A stretch of DNA of 64,000 nt, taken from NCBI RefSeq assembly GCF_027595985.1, contig NC_073313.1, positions 80,313,994-80,377,993 on the forward strand, read 5' to 3'. The notes under the pieces were generated by a model. That model worked only from the letters and a program-made list of their open reading frames with translations, had not been told where the DNA came from and did not search any database. Source of the stretch: Sorex araneus. Its lineage: Eukaryota; Chordata; Mammalia; Eulipotyphla; Soricidae. Position 1 is the stretch's first letter. The number at the start of each line of letters is the position of its first letter. Below are positions 23,951-34,699 of this stretch, piece by piece. The translations under genes were made by a program, and so were the position numbers.

Positions 23951-24069
23951 ATACAATAGCATATTTTTTTCATTACTCACCTTATTTTACTTAATTAGAT
24001 CGTGGTAGCATCAAATAGTTTTTCAAATAAAAATTTGGTTCCTAAGAGTTTCAGCTTTATTTGTTTCAT

Positions 24070-24420
24070 GCCCAAAGGATTTTGTTAAAGATTTTTTTAA
24101 TTTAAATTTATTTATTTTTAATTAGTGAATCACCGTGAGGGTACAGTTACAGATGTATACACTTTTGTGCTTATGCTTCCTTCATACAAAGTTCGGGAAC
24201 CCATCCCTTCACCAGTGCCCATTCTCCACCACCAGTAAACCCAGCATCCCTCCCACCCTCCCCAATCCCATCTCCCCCCACCCCACCCTGCCACTGTGGC
24301 AGGGCATTCCCTTCTGTTCTCTCTCTCTAATTAGCTGTTGTGTTTTGCAATAAAGGTGTTGAGTGGCCACTGTGCTCAGTCTCTAGCCCTCATTCAGCCC
24401 GCAATTCCCTTCCCCCACAT
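24070..24420 (-). mobile_element. Young L1 3'UTR
   Basis: Nearly identical to the 3'UTR of the L1 at 16913-19216, from the tail ('ttaattagtgaatcaccgtg') to 'cccccacatggc', where a SINE follows. Extremely 5'-truncated. Confidence 0.9.
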
Positions 24421-24544
24421 GGCTGTTGTTGCTGTTGTTTGGTCCACAATACCTGTGCTCAGAGCTTACTCCTGGCTCTGTACCCAAGGGATAATTCCTG
24501 ATGGAGTTCAGGGAACCATATGGTGTGCTGGGAATTGAACCCAG
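24421..24544 (-). mobile_element. Old type A SINE fragment
   Basis: Minus-strand body ('gagcttactcctggctctg', 'accatatggtgtgctgggaattgaaccca') without the tRNA-like 5' half. It abuts the L1 3'UTR exactly at its truncation point. Confidence 0.75.
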
Positions 24545-24660
24545 CGGCTAACAACTCTTGAAGAGTTAATGATAAATGGGGTCACAATGAGTTTCATTTA
24601 TGCTTTCTGAAACCTTTTCTTCCAGCCTTTCTTTTCCCTCACATTCCATCCTGTGATAAT

Positions 24661-24690
24661 GTGTGTATGTGTGTGTGTACACACACACAT

Positions 24691-24753
<63 letters not shown>
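24661..24753. repeat. Compound (GT)n(AC)n(AT)n microsatellite
   Basis: About 93 bp of almost perfect alternating purine-pyrimidine sequence: GT-rich, then AC-rich, then AT. The GT-to-AC switch makes a palindrome. Confidence 0.95.
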
Positions 24754-24754
<1 letters not shown>

Positions 24755-25712
24755 TAAGCCACTTTCTCCACTGAAAATGAAATAAGGGTCTCAAGCACAT
24801 GATGGTGCTAAGGGAGGTAACAATGTGTGCTAAAATCATAACTTTTAGTTAACAAATAATGGTGGGATATACAGAAGGAAAGGAAATTACAATTAAAAAT
24901 GTAGAGAATTAAAAATTGTTACTGGCTTTCCACCCTTTGCTATTTGTATATATAATACTTTGTACTCTGTATGTGAAAGAACCAGTCTTAACTTCTTTGG
25001 GGCAGTTAAAAAGTTTGGTGTAATTTTTTAAGTGAACTGTGCCAATGGTAAGGTAGGTACAAATGATCTGGGAGATAGAACTGTGGTCTTGGGCATAGTA
25101 ACGCACTGGCAAAGAATAAGTCACATTCATTTCCTTTGCTGGGAGAAGTGCACATGAAATACAATGAGAGTTCAGCCCAATCACATCTAGACACTGTGTG
25201 AATTGTATCCAAAATGAGAAGTTTATATTGCACCAAATTTGGATATTAAGGAACATTTTCTGTGATGTATTTTTATGAAAGTAACAAAATAAGTAATGAT
25301 ATTTTGTGTACCTGAACCCTGGTATCAACACAGGTTTCACTAAGGATAGTGGGCCAATTAATGCCTGTAGTGGTGCAATGATGAGGCTGGGAGGTGGGGC
25401 CTTACCATATGACAGGTGTCAAGATATCTTCATTGTCCTGTGAGTGTTTTATTGTTAATTGCTTTTAGTGATGATGGAATATGGGTAGGTCCTTTCATGG
25501 GCCAGACTGTAAGTTTGACTTTAAGCTTGACTGAATTTATTTCCTCTATGCTTTCTAAAGGACAATTGGGAGAAATATGGTGATTGGTGTGTCTCATCAG
25601 CTTTGATGCATGTGCCCTATAACTCCTGGCTAAAAAAGACTCTTAGCTGCACTGGAACCAACTTTTGTGCTTTATGACCAACTTGATTAGTCTTTCAGAT
25701 GTTTTTTGTTTA

Positions 25713-25962
25713 GTTGCACTGTAGCACTGTCGTCCCATTGTTCATTGATTTGCTCGAGCGGGCACCAGTAACACGTCTCCATTGTGAGACTTGTGACTGT
25801 TTTTGGCATATCGAATACGCCACGGGTTGCTTGCCAGGCTCTGCCGTACAGGCAGGATGCTCTCGGTAGCTTGCCAGGCTCTCCGAGAGGGACGGAGGAA
25901 TCGAATCTGGGTTGGCCATGTGCAAGGCAAACGCCCTACCCACAGTGCTATCACTCCAGTTT
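25713..25962 (-). mobile_element. Type B SINE, full length
   Basis: On the minus strand: tRNA-like head at the right ('tggagtgatagcactgtgggt', B-box-like 'gattcgattcc'), the body 'cctctcggagagcctggcaag', and the tail 'cagtgctacagtgcaac' at the left. It lies inside copy 2 of the segmental duplication and is absent from copy 1. Confidence 0.92.
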
Positions 25963-25995
25963 GGTATGAGGCATGTTTTCCTGTATCTAGACCAC

Positions 25996-26134
25996 ACAAA
26001 GCTATTCTCAGGTAATTACTCCTGCACTCAGGAATCACCAAAGGCAGGGCTTGGAGAAGGGCCATATGGTGTTAAGGGAATCTAACCTGGGTATGCCCAT
26101 GTAAGGCAAGTTCCTTATACCCCCACCCCAGAAT
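25996..26134 (-). mobile_element. Degraded type A SINE
   Basis: Minus-strand body with 'tcctgcactcaggaatcacc', 'ggccatatggtg' and a decayed head. Clearly older than its neighbours. Confidence 0.6.
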
Positions 26135-26455
26135 CCTCTGGGCCTCATATGAGTGTTAAATCCCCTTAATTGTATGTTCACATTTTAAGGTGCTTTAATC
26201 TTGATGCCAGGGTAGGTGCACTTGACTGAGTTTGTAATGGTCCAGGACAGCAAAGCATATTTGGATACCAATGAGACAATTCTGTTTTTCATATTTGGTA
26301 TTTTGGAGTAGATACAACCAGAATTCGTCTAAATCATGGTTTTCATGGTTTTTATCAGTAAAAGGCTTCTTCACTTTGCATGTTAATTTTCAATAAAAGT
26401 TGTCTATTTCATCCTACAGAACTCTCCTTTCTCTGGTTTTCTTTTTATTTATTTT

Positions 26456-26625
26456 ACAGTTTTATAGTTCAGGCCACACCAGGCAGTGCTCAGAGCTTAC
26501 TCCTGACTCTGTGCTTAGGGGTAGCTTCAGGTGGGACTTGGTGGACTATGTGGGTTGCTGGATATTGAATTCTGGTCCTCCTCATGGAAGGCAAGTTCTC
26601 TACCCACTCTACTATCTCTCCAGCC
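26456..26625 (-). mobile_element. Old type A SINE
   Basis: Full-length but diverged minus-strand copy ('ggctggagagatagtagagtgggta' head near 26600-26625). Confidence 0.8.
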
Positions 26626-26629
26626 TCTT

Positions 26630-26947
26630 TCCATTTCTTAGCACAAAAAAGATGTTGAAACCAAGCAAACAAAACTCCCAGATGCACCAGGTTGTTTTGT
26701 TCTGAAAACTCTGTGGTCTTCTGGGAGTGGAGCAGACAGCCTCCTCCAACCCCCTATACTGCGGAACATTCCACAGCCACCACGTGTAAGCTTTGCGACT
26801 AATTTCAGCTGATACAACTAATGAGTACACTGTAAGTAAGATTCCCAGGTCTTCAGGCTGAAAATTCAGAAGCGTCCTCAGGAATGGGACAGGAAGTAGG
26901 AGGGGTCAAGAAACATCCCAGTTCTGCAAATCCTGCACCTCCTAGAG
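26630..26947. other. No gene recognised
   Basis: Nothing identifiable. It adjoins the solo LTR and may include part of it if the LTR boundary is further left than I placed it. Confidence 0.35.
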
Positions 26948-27527
26948 TGTCAGGATCCTGGCCAGTCAACCCTGACAAACCGGGGTAAGATCCCCCAGCC
27001 ACCGGACTTACTCCCTATAGGAGAGGGAGTGGGAGAGGGAGAAGCCTCTGCCCTGCCCCCCTGCGCACCGCGGTCACCCGCACCGCCAACACCGAGAAAG
27101 AACCACGCAGAGAGGGGAGAGTTGGAGGTCAATACAACTCTCATTTTATTGAGCTCACATACTAATATTTAAAGAAGAAATTTTAGGGAGGAGTGGGTGG
27201 GATGGACACCTGGTTATCGTATCTGAAGAAAACATTTTGCTAGGCCCTTTACAGATGTTAATTGATGATCTATGTTCCCTCCCTTCCAGGCTGGGTATGC
27301 TTAGCTCAGACAAGTGGTGACTTTCAAGTTTCATCCCACTATCTCCTCGACCAGGGAGCCCTTCTGGGTGGAGTGCTGGCACAGGGCCTTGGGGCCCTGT
27401 TTGAAGAGAGCCTGTTTCTGTCTTCTAAGGGCAGAGGATTTGGCCAGGGTCTCAGGCTAGCTGCTAAGACCCCAACACTAGAGCACGTGGGCACATACAT
27501 GGTTGTACAACACTTCCAAATTCCACA
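26948..27527 (-). mobile_element. Solo endogenous retrovirus LTR
   Basis: Read on the minus strand the ~580-bp block starts TGTGGAA and ends CCTGACA (TG...CA ends). It carries an AATAAA signal near 27140-27146 followed by a CT-rich, GC-richer R/U5-like part with 'ttgtattgacctcc'. This is the layout of a retroviral LTR. No gag, pol or env remnant and no primer-binding site lies next to it, so it is a solo LTR. I did not find a clear 4-6 bp target duplication, so the ends may be off by some bases. Confidence 0.62.
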
Positions 27528-27689
27528 GTACTGACGGAATAAGGAGCACAGCAAATTAGATGGGAAAGTAGCAGAGAAGGCAACAAAGCTCAAAACAACA
27601 GCAACAACAAAATAACACAGAAGACTCAAGTAGCAACAAACATTTCAGTGAACAATGACTTTAATAACCCCATTGTGATATATAACAAT
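27528..27689. other. No gene recognised
   Basis: Short AAC-rich stretch next to the LTR. Confidence 0.35.
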
Positions 27690-27950
27690 TTTCACAAATT
27701 TACTTTTACTGAACTTTTTCTCAATAATTCTATTGGTCATTTTGTTGTAACAAACAATATAAAATAATTATTTGCGCCTATCAAGAGATCAGGCCTGTGG
27801 GGTGGGTGGGAAACTAAGGACAATGGTGGAGGGAATGTTACAGTAGTGGTGAGATTGGTGTTGTTGTATTCAATACCTGACACAACTGTATTATGAACAA
27901 CTTTGGAAGCCACAGTATTATATAAAGTTTAAATACTAATTGTAAAAAGA
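27690..27950 (+). mobile_element. Old L1 3' end
   Basis: Shows the L1 3'UTR landmarks 'ggtgagattggtgttg', 'caactttggaagcc' and an A-rich tail. Related to 51190-51465. Confidence 0.55.
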
Positions 27951-27974
27951 TGTTGAAAAGACAAAGACTTTTCC

Positions 27975-28230
27975 CCAAATTTTCATTTTATTAAATACCA
28001 TGATTTACAAAGTTATTCAAAGTTGGGTTTTAGATATACAATATTCCATCACTGATCCCACCATCAGTTTTATTTTCTCTCCACCAGTGTTCACAGGCTC
28101 CTTCTCCCACCCCCCTCCTGCCTGCCATCTCAAAAGGCACCCTTTTAAGTTTGTTATTAAAGTTTGGGTGGAAGATAGTAAGACAATGACTTTTACTTCT
28201 GTTGTCATTCCTTTTTTGATATCATTTGCA
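27975..28230 (-). mobile_element. Old L1 3' end
   Basis: Shares 'gatttacaaagttattcaaagttgggtttt' landmarks with the old minus-strand L1s at 42330-43960, 52480 and 62240. Confidence 0.6.
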
Positions 28231-28970
28231 TGAATTTTAGGATTAGTTGTTCTTTATAAATCTTGAGTTCAGTTTATTTTTGAAATAATATCCGCTTTAA
28301 TGAGGTGTCATTTATATGCCATTCTATTAATTATGTAAAGTTCACAATTCAATGACATTTACTATGTTCACAGAACTGTGAAACCATCATTTGGAACATA
28401 TTTCTCACACCTTAATAAAACCTGTACCTATTTGTACTTAGTTATCATCTTCCTTCACCAACCCAAGAGCAGACAATCACAAATTTACTTTCAGTCTCTG
28501 ATTTTGCTTGGTCCATATTTTGTATCTACAGGATGTCATGAGTGCAATACATATCATAAAGTCTTTTGTGACTATCTTTTTTCATGTAATGCTTTCAAGA
28601 TTTGTCCACATTGAAGTACATATCAGTATGTCATTTGTTTTCATAGCCAAATATGAATTTTTGAATAAACTTTTTATGTTGTAATAATTTTAGATTTACA
28701 GAGTAATGACAGAGATAGTAGTTTTAATCTTTACACACTTTGTCCTGGCGTTAACATATAATCAAGATACATTTTCAGAAATAAGATGGTTTTATACAGT
28801 ACCAGCATATCTCCTTACATTTAGTTCTCATGTCTTCTGAACCTGTCTGTATTTTTCTTCTTTGACCTTCACATTCATTATTTTCTGATTTTTGTATAGA
28901 ATTTTCTTAAATTTGAGTTAGTCCCATATTCAATATTTTTCATAAACACATTAATACTATGGGTGTTTTT
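28231..28970. other. Old repeat or unique DNA, no gene
   Basis: AT-rich. Parts may be ancient L1 (the 'gaactgtgaaaccatca' type), but I cannot place it with confidence. Confidence 0.35.
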
Positions 28971-29142
28971 TATTTATTGCTTTCTGGGTAACACCCAGTA
29001 ATGCTCAGAGGTTACTCCTGGCTCTGCACTCAAGACTCACTCCTGGCGGTGCTTGGAGGACCATATGGGATGCTGGTAATTGAATCCAGGTTGGCCATGT
29101 GCAAGGCAAAAGCCCTACCCACTATGCTATTGCTCTAGCCCC
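28971..29142 (-). mobile_element. Type A SINE
   Basis: Full-length minus-strand copy. 'aatactatg' followed by 'gtgttttt' occurs on both sides (28953 and 29143), giving the target-site duplication. Confidence 0.88.
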
Positions 29143-29857
29143 AATACTATGTGTTTTTGATAAGAATGTCATAGCCAAAGAGCAATGTCCTTTGCATAAC
29201 ATCAGAGAGAGGGTGATATCATTCATGTCAGTGGCTGAATTCTTGCTCATTTACTACACTGAATAGTGTTAATCAGCTGTCTTTGACATTAATACTGTTT
29301 GGGACTTTATTTGCATAAGAATGTTTTTGTAATTTTAAAATCAGTGAAAAATGGGTTTGTTCTGTTATTAAGACAATGTTCTTAAGACAATGTTCTTCTG
29401 TTCTGTTCTTATAACAAGTCTTCATTATTTTCTTTTTACAAATAAAAAAATTTACATTGTGTTGTTTTCTCTGATTTTAAGTCAGTTACTGACCTCAAGA
29501 TGACAACTCACCTTCACTGCAATTTTATCATTAAACTTTTAATATCATGAGTTTCTCTCTATCCAATAGATTTACTTAAAATGAAGTAGCTTGTAGAACT
29601 GAAAGGTAAACCAAACACATTGACCCTGGATCCTTGTGTTTCAGTTTAGCGAATACGTTAAAGTGCTAGGCAGAGTTTACCACTAAATGTAGTTCAAATT
29701 TCTCTTTCCACTGCATCAGCCAGGATACTTAACAGTTTATTAATTCAGTGGTACCCTTAATGTATTTGTTATTTTCCCTCAAAAATCTTTCCATTGTCCT
29801 TAAATAAATGAGAACATTACTGAGAGAATTTGAATGATTTTGTTTCTTGGGTATTGA
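29143..29857. other. No gene recognised
   Basis: AT-rich, apparently unique. It contains a short tandem duplication, 'taagacaatgttctt' twice, at about 29369-29397. Confidence 0.4.
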
Positions 29858-29911
29858 TGGGTCAGCAGCATGAAAGGCAAATGCCCAACCACTGTGCTAT
29901 CGCTCCAGCCC
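29858..29911 (-). mobile_element. SINE head fragment
   Basis: Only the 5' head of the SINE ('gggctggagcgatagcacagtggttgggcat' on the minus strand, read in parts) remains. Confidence 0.7.
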
Positions 29912-29994
29912 AATAAAGTAAATTACCTCATTTCTTTAAAATACAAGCATGAACAAAATACGAAACAAAATATGTATTAAAAAGTGATTCAAGT

Positions 29995-30247
29995 GACTGG
30001 AGAGATAGTACAGTGGATAAGGCACTTGTGCTGCATGCAGTAGATCAGTTCTGACCCAAGTTCGATTCCTCCGCCCCTCTCGGAGAGCCCGGCAAGCTAC
30101 CGAGATTATCGATCCCACATGGCAGAGCCTGTCAAGTTACCCGTGCATATTGGATATGGCAAAAACAGTAACAATAAGTCTCAGAATGAGAGATATTACT
30201 GGTGCCCGCTCGAACAAATCGATGAGCAACGTGATGACAGTGACAGA
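29995..30247 (+). mobile_element. Type B SINE
   Basis: Plus-strand copy with diverged head, B-box-like 'gttcgattcc', the body 'cctctcggagagcccggcaag' and tail 'gatgacagtgacaga'. Confidence 0.88.
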
Positions 30248-30302
30248 CTAAAATACACCTTTAATATTTAACCAATATTGGAAAAACAATAAAGACTTTT
30301 AT

Positions 30303-30468
30303 TTTGGTTTTTGGATCACACCCAACGATGCACAGGGGTTATTCCTGGCTCTTCACTCAGGAATTACCCCTGGTGGTGCTCAGGGAACCATATGGAATGC
30401 TGGGATTAGAACCCGGGTCGGCCGCGTGCAAGGCAAATGCCCTACCCGCTGTGCTATCGCTCCAGCCC
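30303..30468 (-). mobile_element. Type A SINE
   Basis: Full-length minus-strand copy. 'aagactttta' at 30292 and 'aagacttatt' at 30470 are the likely target duplication. Confidence 0.9.
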
Positions 30469-30755
30469 CAAGACTTATTTTTTAAAATACTCAACATCCA
30501 ATCCAGTGCTTGATCCCTCTCTTCTGGATGGGCAGAAGAAGGGATATGGTAGTGACAGTGATATTATCATGACCCTGGGACCCCCAGTTCTATAACCCTA
30601 ATGAAAAGGGAATATGATTATGGTTACCAAAAGGTTAGCTCTCAAATTGAAAGTAAAAAAGCTTTGTTCACAATTAAAGAATAGCTATTTCCCTCAACAC
30701 CCCAATGCCCCTTTCCTTCTCTACTAGGATCTCAGCCTCTAAAGAATAAAAGAGT

Positions 30756-30930
30756 GGGGCTGGAGCAATAGCACAACGGGTAGGGCGTTTGCCTTGCACG
30801 AGGCCGGCCCGGGTTCAATTCCCAGCATCCCATATGGTCCCCTGAGCACCGCCAGGAGTAATTACTGAGTGCAGAGCCAGGAGTAACCCCTGTGCATAGC
30901 CAGGTGTGACCCAAAAAGCAAAAAAAAAAA
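30756..30930 (+). mobile_element. Type A SINE in an L1 tail
   Basis: Full-length plus-strand copy. The DNA after it (30935-31100) looks like an L1 3' end (gtgtggtgttgaaata, taacagcttgtaaatt). Confidence 0.88.
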
Positions 30931-31100
30931 GATAACTGCTGGAAGGATAGGGTGAGAAAGAGGTCCTGGGACAATGACGAAGGGAAGTGTACACATGGGT
31001 GGAGGGTGTGGTGTTGAAATAGCTCATATATGAAATCCAATTAATAACAGCTTGTAAATTATGGTTTCCAAAATAATAAGAAAATTTTAAAAAGAAATAG

Positions 31101-31738
31101 GATAACCAGTGCATTAGTGTTGACAACACTCACTTTCAGGAGTCTCTGAGAGGCATCTTGTCAGTTTCTGGGAAATAGCCTCATTTGGTGGAGTGTCCTC
31201 TTTAAAGCCCCTCTGAGGATGAACTGTGTTACCTCACTATGTTACCTCACTTAAAATGAGCTATTATGACTGGAATGTTGTTTAAACATACTGATCATAC
31301 AGTTCTGTCACTTCCCAAAGCTCAATTCCTTATTTAGTTCTTATAGGAAACATATGTTACATTGCAGCATCTGGGCTGTGGAATGTTTGTTCTTTCTGGG
31401 AAGAACATGTTCATGAGCCAATATCAGAGATCTGTTCTATGACACAATGTGGTGATCACAAGTGAGTTCACTACACAAATTAGTGACATGAAAGTCCTCA
31501 TTTAACTAGATCATCCTATGGGAATGGTTTGCAGTGAGATCCAAGCACTTTCACGTTACTTGCCTTCTTGCATTCTTCTGTACAAAATTTTCTACACGCT
31601 ATTAACAAGCCAAGGTTACATGGGAGTTGCCAGTGAAGAGTCCATGAAGCTCAGCCCTTCTGTAGCCTCCATTTCACTTTTATTTATGCTGAATTCACAT
31701 AAAATCCCCAAGTCAGTTCACAACACTGGGGGGATTAA
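31101..31738. other. No gene recognised
   Basis: Apparently unique DNA without a supported feature. Confidence 0.4.
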
Positions 31739-31921
31739 TCTTGGTTTGGTTTTTTTTTGCTGTTTTAGGGTCATGCCCAGCAATTCTCAGAGGTTACTTC
31801 TGGCTATACTCAGAAACTACTCCTGGTGGAGCTTGGGAGACTGTATGGGGTGCTGAAAATTGAACCTCGGTTAGCCATATGCAAGGCAGACATACTACCG
31901 GTTGTACTATCAGTCTTGCCC
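31739..31921 (-). mobile_element. Old type A SINE
   Basis: Full-length but diverged minus-strand copy, from a T-rich tail at 31745 to a decayed head near 31915. Confidence 0.78.
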
Positions 31922-32133
31922 AAATTTAATTATTCCTATAGTCAGTAAGGCAAGAGTTTCCTGTGAACCTGTTGGGACATGTGGAAAGGTAACACATCTG
32001 GAAGAGACCTCTCTATGCATCTCGGGGACTTCTACCTGAACAGCCTGTACACCATTGATCAAAGGGCATCTATCTGTACAAACAACAAAATGAGGCTTCC
32101 TTTTCAGCATCCCGGTCCCATTCTGGTTTGGCT

Positions 32134-32308
32134 TTGTCTTGTTTTGCTTTTTGGATCACACCTGGCGATGCACAGGGGTTACTCCTAGCTTTGCACTCAG
32201 GATTACTCCCGGCGGTGCTCAGGGGACCATATGCGATGCTGGAAATCAAACCTGGGTCAGCCAGGTGCAAGGCAGATGCCCTACCAGCTGTACTATCGCT
32301 CCAGCCCC
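32134..32308 (-). mobile_element. Type A SINE
   Basis: Full-length minus-strand copy, flanked by 'cccattctggtttgg' (left) and 'cccattctggttttg' (right). Confidence 0.9.
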
Positions 32309-32329
32309 CATTCTGGTTTTGTTTTTTCG

Positions 32330-32510
32330 GTTTTTGAGTTTTTATTTTGCTTTTTTGGGTCATACCCGGCAATGCACAGGGGTTACTCCTGGCTTGTGCA
32401 CTCAGGAATTACTCCTGGCGGTTTTCGGGGGACCATATGGGATGCTGGGAATGGAACCCAGGTTGGCCACATGCAAGGCAAACACCCTACCCGTTGTTCT
32501 ATCACTCCAG
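32330..32510 (-). mobile_element. Type A SINE, same target as its neighbour
   Basis: Second minus-strand copy starting right after the duplicated target of the first. A third 'cccattctg' follows it at 32516. The second SINE therefore landed in the duplicated target of the first. Confidence 0.88.
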
Positions 32511-33754
32511 AACCTCCCATTCTGTTTTTAATGCAGGATACACACTCTCATTTTTCCTCATTGACTTTAGGATTCAAACATATGTGGATTCTCCACTTTT
32601 TATGTAATTAAACAAGTTATTTCTCCTACTAATCTATCCTATGTCAGTTTAATTTGTTTTCTAGTCAAAGAGAACCCAGAAAATAGTGGTAATTTCCTAT
32701 CTACAATTATGAATTTCATAATTATTACAATTGTATAAAAAACTTCCAATGAATTTTGCCATCCTTACCCACACATCAATGGTTTAAAGAGTTTTTCTGC
32801 ACCCCCTAATATGTAAGTTTCATTATTAAAAGCGCGACTTTAAATTTCTGACCAAAATCTGTTTGAATAAAACTGAGGGGAAATAATATTGAAATGTTAT
32901 TGGGCATCTGAAACTCTGCTATATGGATTTCCTGATGAGAAACCTGGATTAGAATGTCAATGTGAGGATAGTCCCTGGAGCCCCAGACTACTTGTGGTTT
33001 CTATAGTAAGGGAAATTGTGAAAAAATGTTTCTATAACTGTGAAATTTGTGTTTATGGGACTAATAGAAGTCATTTCACAGTAATCCTATCCCCTTGGGG
33101 AGAGATGCACAATTCTGCCACAAAACTTACACAGAGGAGATGAGGAGTCTAGTGCCTTTCTCTGAAACTTGGGAAAGGCATCCCCATAACCTTCACTGGA
33201 AGCACAATGTCTGCACAAGTCTGACCCACATTATCTGTCTCAATCAACAGATGAACTAAAGCCTGCATAATAAGGACCAGATATGGGGGCTTATGACCTA
33301 AGCATAGGGGTCATAACCTAACAGAACCACAGATATGTGAGAAACAGACCTATGTACAGAAATATTGAGAGGTGGACTTACATTCATCAAGAAAAAATAA
33401 GGTTGTGAAGCAAGAATGAGATAACACCACCACACCACTTCTGTCTGCCTTTCTGATGCTAGATATTTATTCTAGACACTGAAAGCTATTGAAACTATTG
33501 TATTTTTATGTCTCCTTCCTTTGGCTACCTAAATCATATTAGCTGACCTCTAACTAGACAACACTGTCAGTAAAGGAATGAACGTACAAGGTAAAAGGGG
33601 GAAGGGTCCATGAGTTGTTGGAGTAGCATGTTCTCCTTCAAGGGAATACTTTTGGAGAATGTGAATGTGCCTGTCCACTATATAAAGGGGTATACACAAC
33701 CTAGTATTCTTTCCACTCTGGATGAATAGGTGTAGTTTCTGAAGCACTGCTCTG
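32511..33754. other. No gene recognised
   Basis: About 1.2 kb of apparently unique, AT-rich DNA. No coding frame worth reporting. Confidence 0.45.
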
Positions 33755-34110
33755 AAAAAAATTTTTTTAATTGAGTCACAGTGAGATTCACAGTTACAAA
33801 GCTGTTCATGGTGAGGTTTTCAGTCATATAATGATCGAGTACCCATCCCTCCACCAGTGCCCATTCTCCACTACCAATGTTCCCAGTATCCCTCCTGCCA
33901 CCCCCATCCCATCCCCCCCCTGATTCTATGGCAGGCACTTTCCTTCTCTCCCTCTCTCTCTCTTTCTCTCTCTCTTTCCTTCTGGACATTATGGTCTGCA
34001 ACACAGATACTGAGAGGTTATCTGTTTGTTCCTTTACCTACTTTCAGCACACAGTTCCTATCCAGAGTGATCATTTCAAACCATATTTGTCATAATACAC
34101 TACCCTTTTA
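33755..34110 (-). mobile_element. L1 3'UTR fragment
   Basis: From the T-rich tail ('ttttttaattgagtcacagtgag') through 'acccatccctccaccagtgcccattc' to the CT-rich and '...cagatactgagaggtta' region of the L1 3'UTR. Confidence 0.85.
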
Positions 34111-34699
34111 TATTAACAATTTACCCCAAAACAACATTTTTAAAAGAACCATGTATAAAAAAAGAAAGAACCATGTATAATCTGGCCCATAAAAGATACT
34201 AAAACTAGAAAATAAATTATTGCAATAAGTCACCTCTAATTAAGTCTTCTCAATTTCACAATTCTCAGTGGGCTTATCAAGCAGAAGTCTGAAGGAAGAA
34301 ACCCATCTCCCCCAACACCAAGCACTCCCCATTTGGTGTGAAGTACAATAGCAAGGGTGAATTGCGTGCCTTAAGCTAACCTTGACAAAGGTGTCTCAGT
34401 GACTGAAACATTGGCTCCTCATTAGACCATTCCAAGGTTTTCATGTGTGCAAAGTATGAGCTTTACCACTGAGTCACAATCTCTGCCTGGGCATTTGACA
34501 CATTACACATTGCTGAAAATGTTTTTTTCTCTCAATGGAAGAGAAGTAAGTGGTAAAATTAAATAAATTAAAGCTGCAGGTCTTAAATTAGAGTGATTTT
34601 TTAAATACACTATTCCTATTCAGAAGCTATGGAAATCAGGGATGACAATGCTCAGAGGAAAATACCTAGGAAAATACCTAAAATACTCTATCAAGTTAA
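34111..34699. other. No gene; old tRNA-like SINE trace
   Basis: A decayed minus-strand tRNA-like head ('gtgactcagtggtaaagctc') lies at about 34440-34500. Nothing else seen. Confidence 0.4.

Larger units (their letters stand above)
20625..26390 (+). repeat. Segmental duplication, copy 2 (with insertions)
   Basis: Homologous in order to 4295-5800, but broken into 20625-20950 and about 24780-26390. Between these lie the casein kinase retrogene, L1 fragments, SINEs and a CA/TA repeat. Copy 2 is more AT-rich than copy 1 and has lost its promoter-like motifs. A type B SINE (25713-25962) and older SINEs split the right part further. No other gene was seen in the homologous blocks. Confidence 0.7.

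Noticed and set aside
32139-32611. Open frames over 100 codons
   Set aside because: They run through two minus-strand type A SINEs; similar peptide pieces recur wherever that SINE occurs.
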